Shown here: one piece after another, positions 32,185 to 34,199 of the stretch
Numbering within the stretch: the stretch's first letter is position 1
Layout of the letters: each line of letters starts with the position of its first letter
Assembly (NCBI GenBank): GCA_009885085.1
Contig: VFLK01000042.1
Span: 1-34,199, forward strand
Direction: 5' to 3'
DNA: 34,199 bases
Origin: Minisyncoccota bacterium
GTDB taxonomy: Bacteria > Patescibacteriota > Microgenomatia > UBA1400 > PJMF01
The notes under the pieces: generated by a model
Database searches by the model: none
What the model saw: only the letters and a program-made list of their open reading frames with translations
What the model was told of the DNA's origin: nothing
Program-made: the position numbers and the translations under genes

Positions 32185-34199
32185 ATGAACTTATCTCTTA
32201 AAAAGAGCATTTTTTTATTTCTTTTTGCATGCTTTCAGGTTTTAATTTTCTTCTCATTTTATACTTCATATGAGCTAATTATCGTTTCATCGTTTTTGTT
32301 TTTTTTGCTTTTCTATTTCTTGTTTTTTAAACTTAAAATAACTGTTGATTTGAATATATTCTTAGCTTGGCTCGGATTTTTATTACTGTTAGTAATCTCA
32401 TCTTTTTCAACCCACAGCATCCCTTTTAGCATTGAAGCGCTAACTTTTTACATAGCGTCGTTTCTCATTTTTATTTTTTTTAACAGTTTAAAATCTAGCA
32501 ATCTTTTTTCTAAATCAGAGTTAATTTTTTCTTTTGTAATTATTGGTCTGGTTCTTTCAGCATTTTTTATTGCTTTTTTTAGCTTTTCAAATATTTCGAC
32601 CTTTTTACCCCAGGTTAATATGTTTACCACAAGAAATGGACACAGTCATTTTGCGTCTTTATTATTAATGCTGATTCCTTTGGCTTGGTGGTTTGTTTTT
32701 TCAAAAAAATTTTCCTCTATTAATAATAGATATTTTATTTTGATTCTTTTGTATGTTCTATTAGTTTTTACATTTGGAAGATTCGCAACATTTTTATGTT
32801 TTGTACAACTTCCATTTTTGTATATTTTTACTAAAAAAGAGCAACCAAAAAAAATATTCATAGCTGCTATTGGATTTTTATTAATATTAGTATTATCTAT
32901 AATCGTATTTTTTTCCTTAAACTTTAATAATGCTTGCCCTACCAACAAGCTCAAATTGCAAGTGTGCAAGCCGTTGATAGGTGAGGCTAGATATGAATAT
33001 TTCAAGTATGCGTTTCGAGGATTTAAATCTAATATTTTAGCCGGTTATGGACCCGGGACATTTTCTCTTATTAACAAAAAATATAACCCAAGGCTTCATT
33101 TTGGAACAATTTATGCTCATAACGCTTTCATTCAAATGTTTGCAGAAGCTGGAATATTTACAGGATTAGCTTATTTATATTTGTTTATCATTCTATTTAC
33201 AAAAATGTTTACTGTATTTAGATATGATGAAAATAAGTATATTTTTCTTGGATTAGTCAGTCTATTTATAAATGCTTTTGTTGATTATGACTGGAATACA
33301 TTTCCGATTTACCAAATGAGTATAATTTTTGTAGCTTTAGTTCTTTGGGACTATTCAAACAAAGGTCCCACTATTAATATTATTTTTTCAAAATATGTTT
33401 CAATTATTTTCACTTTTATTCTTATTATTTTGGGAATCTTAAATATTATTACCCAAATACTTATTTTAGAAAGTAGAGGTGAATTAGCTTTCAAAATTTT
33501 TCCATATTTTTATTCGCAATCAAAGCAATTTTTACATGATGATAGCCTTTCTGAGGATCAACGAAACTTTATGTATGAGATTTATAAAAATCATGATGAA
33601 TTTGTTTGGAACAATATTACAAAAAATACGAGTGTTGAGAGAAAAAAAGAACTTTACGATCAATATTCTAAAATTTGCATAACGAGTGTTACTAATGATT
33701 TATATTTTAAGTTTTTGCGTGAAATTGGAGATTATAAAACTTTAGGAAACGTTTCTAGTGATGGACTTAAATTAATTATGGAGATTGATAGTGTGAATTT
33801 TCCTCAGTCATATTCTAGAAAAAGTGAGTTAATGAATAATATTCATGAATCTGCAATATATTTAATTAAAAATGATGAGCTTGAGACCGCTCAAGAAGAA
33901 TACGATAGTATTCTTAGGATACTGTATATAGTAGATGTAAATAAAAATTTTCACTTGTTCTATAAAGAATTTCTATCAGACTCTTCTCCTTGGAAAAATA
34001 ATATTTCAATTTATTTGCATGACTTGTATGATAAAAATCCAGAAATGGCTAGAGCCGAGTTAATAAAAATTGGAGAAATGCATGAATTATCAAACAAAAG
34101 TGAATATCAAGATTTTCTATTAAATTCTAATGACTTGGCTATTCTAGCTGCAACAATAGCATTCAATGATTTAAAGAATGGTAGTTTTGATAGTGCTGC
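32185..34199 (+). CDS. O-antigen ligase/polymerase-type membrane protein (runs off the window end)
   Basis: An open frame of at least 671 codons from ATG 32185 with no stop before the edge. The first ~420 codons encode a polytopic membrane protein. After helix pairs comes TRNGHSHFASLLLML, then a large external loop with RYEYFKYAFRGF, GYGPGTF and YAHNAFIQMFAEAGIF (about 310-326), the Wzy_C/WaaL signature. From about residue 430 it becomes hydrophilic and helical (a soluble tail of at least 230 residues), which could be a TPR-like or acceptor-binding region, as in some PglL/WaaL-type ligases. The frame is the same throughout, so the tail belongs to the same protein. Confidence 0.85.
   Translation, partial: MNLSLKKSIFLFLFACFQVLIFFSFYTSYELIIVSSFLFFLLFYFLFFKLKITVDLNIFLAWLGFLLLLVISSFSTHSIPFSIEALTFYIASFLIFIFFNSLKSSNLFSKSELIFSFVIIGLVLSAFFIAFFSFSNISTFLPQVNMFTTRNGHSHFASLLLMLIPLAWWFVFSKKFSSINNRYFILILLYVLLVFTFGRFATFLCFVQLPFLYIFTKKEQPKKIFIAAIGFLLILVLSIIVFFSLNFNNACPTNKLKLQVCKPLIGEARYEYFKYAFRGFKSNILAGYGPGTFSLINKKYNPRLHFGTIYAHNAFIQMFAEAGIFTGLAYLYLFIILFTKMFTVFRYDENKYIFLGLVSLFINAFVDYDWNTFPIYQMSIIFVALVLWDYSNKGPTINIIFSKYVSIIFTFILIILGILNIITQILILESRGELAFKIFPYFYSQSKQFLHDDSLSEDQRNFMYEIYKNHDEFVWNNITKNTSVERKKELYDQYSKICITSVTNDLYFKFLREIGDYKTLGNVSSDGLKLIMEIDSVNFPQSYSRKSELMNNIHESAIYLIKNDELETAQEEYDSILRILYIVDVNKNFHLFYKEFLSDSSPWKNNISIYLHDLYDKNPEMARAELIKIGEMHELSNKSEYQDFLLNSNDLAILAATIAFNDLKNGSFDSA

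Noticed and set aside
32646-33005. 119-codon minus-strand open frame with an ATG start
   Set aside because: It lies wholly inside the O-antigen-ligase gene read on the plus strand, which has a clear Wzy_C motif and runs through it without a stop.
1-34199. CRISPR arrays, IS elements, tRNA and rRNA genes
   Set aside because: No regularly spaced direct repeats, transposase motifs with inverted ends, or cloverleaf/rRNA signatures were seen when reading both strands by eye; weak cases could be missed.

Overview
The window is a strongly AT-rich stretch (roughly 30% G+C by eye) of a bacterial genome. It is packed with genes for building, exporting and decorating a surface polysaccharide or glycoprotein glycan. 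TGA is used as a stop (for example at 17057, 23318 and 27020) and all frames read well with the standard bacterial code. Small gaps, many single-pass anchored proteins and this mix of families suggest an uncultivated Patescibacteria/CPR lineage, perhaps Microgenomates. That assignment is inference; there is no rRNA or ribosomal protein here to test it. I saw no tRNA, rRNA, IS element or CRISPR.

Layout. 3-245: tail of a glycosyltransferase entering from the left. 177-3086: a divergent pair plus one small gene, namely a signal-peptidase-like/nucleotidyltransferase fusion, an HPr-kinase-like protein with a ParB-like tail, and a PqqD-type protein. 3064-10620 (minus): a five-gene operon with a Wzy-type polymerase/ligase, a GT4 transferase, a giant anchored beta-propeller/glycosidase, an RGP/UDP-arabinopyranose-mutase homologue and a GT2 transferase. 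10619-16122: an anchored protein of unknown function, a GT4 transferase, three tandem paralogous GT2 transferases and a WecG/TagA (GT26) transferase. 16101-18157 (minus): a GT4 transferase and a GDP-mannose 3,5-epimerase homologue. 18216-21844: a GT4 transferase, an SDR sugar epimerase and a GT-C membrane transferase. 21819-24427 (minus): a sugar aminotransferase and a second GT-C transferase. 24494-32109: four SGNH-hydrolase-type proteins, a Gfo/Idh/MocA oxidoreductase, and a carbamoyltransferase cassette with three very small membrane-protein ORFs. 32185 to the right edge: a second O-antigen-ligase-type protein, cut by the window end.

How it fits together. Nucleotide-sugar enzymes (GME-like, RGP-like, SDR, aminotransferase, oxidoreductase) make unusual sugars. 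GT2, GT4 and GT26 enzymes assemble them inside the cell. GT-C enzymes and the two Wzy/ligase proteins work from lipid carriers on the outer face. SGNH proteins and the carbamoyltransferase would add or remove acyl and carbamoyl groups, and the anchored glycosidase would trim. A lipid-carrier initiating transferase and a Wzx flippase are not visible here.

Most notable points: an in-frame TAA that separates a membrane anchor from its SGNH domain (30077-30079); a recurring extended -10 box only 6-10 bases before start codons, implying leaderless mRNAs; universal 3' overlap of convergent genes; two enzymes best known from plant cell-wall metabolism (RGP and GME) in one bacterial locus; and an HprK/PqqD/nucleotidyltransferase module with two unusual fusions.
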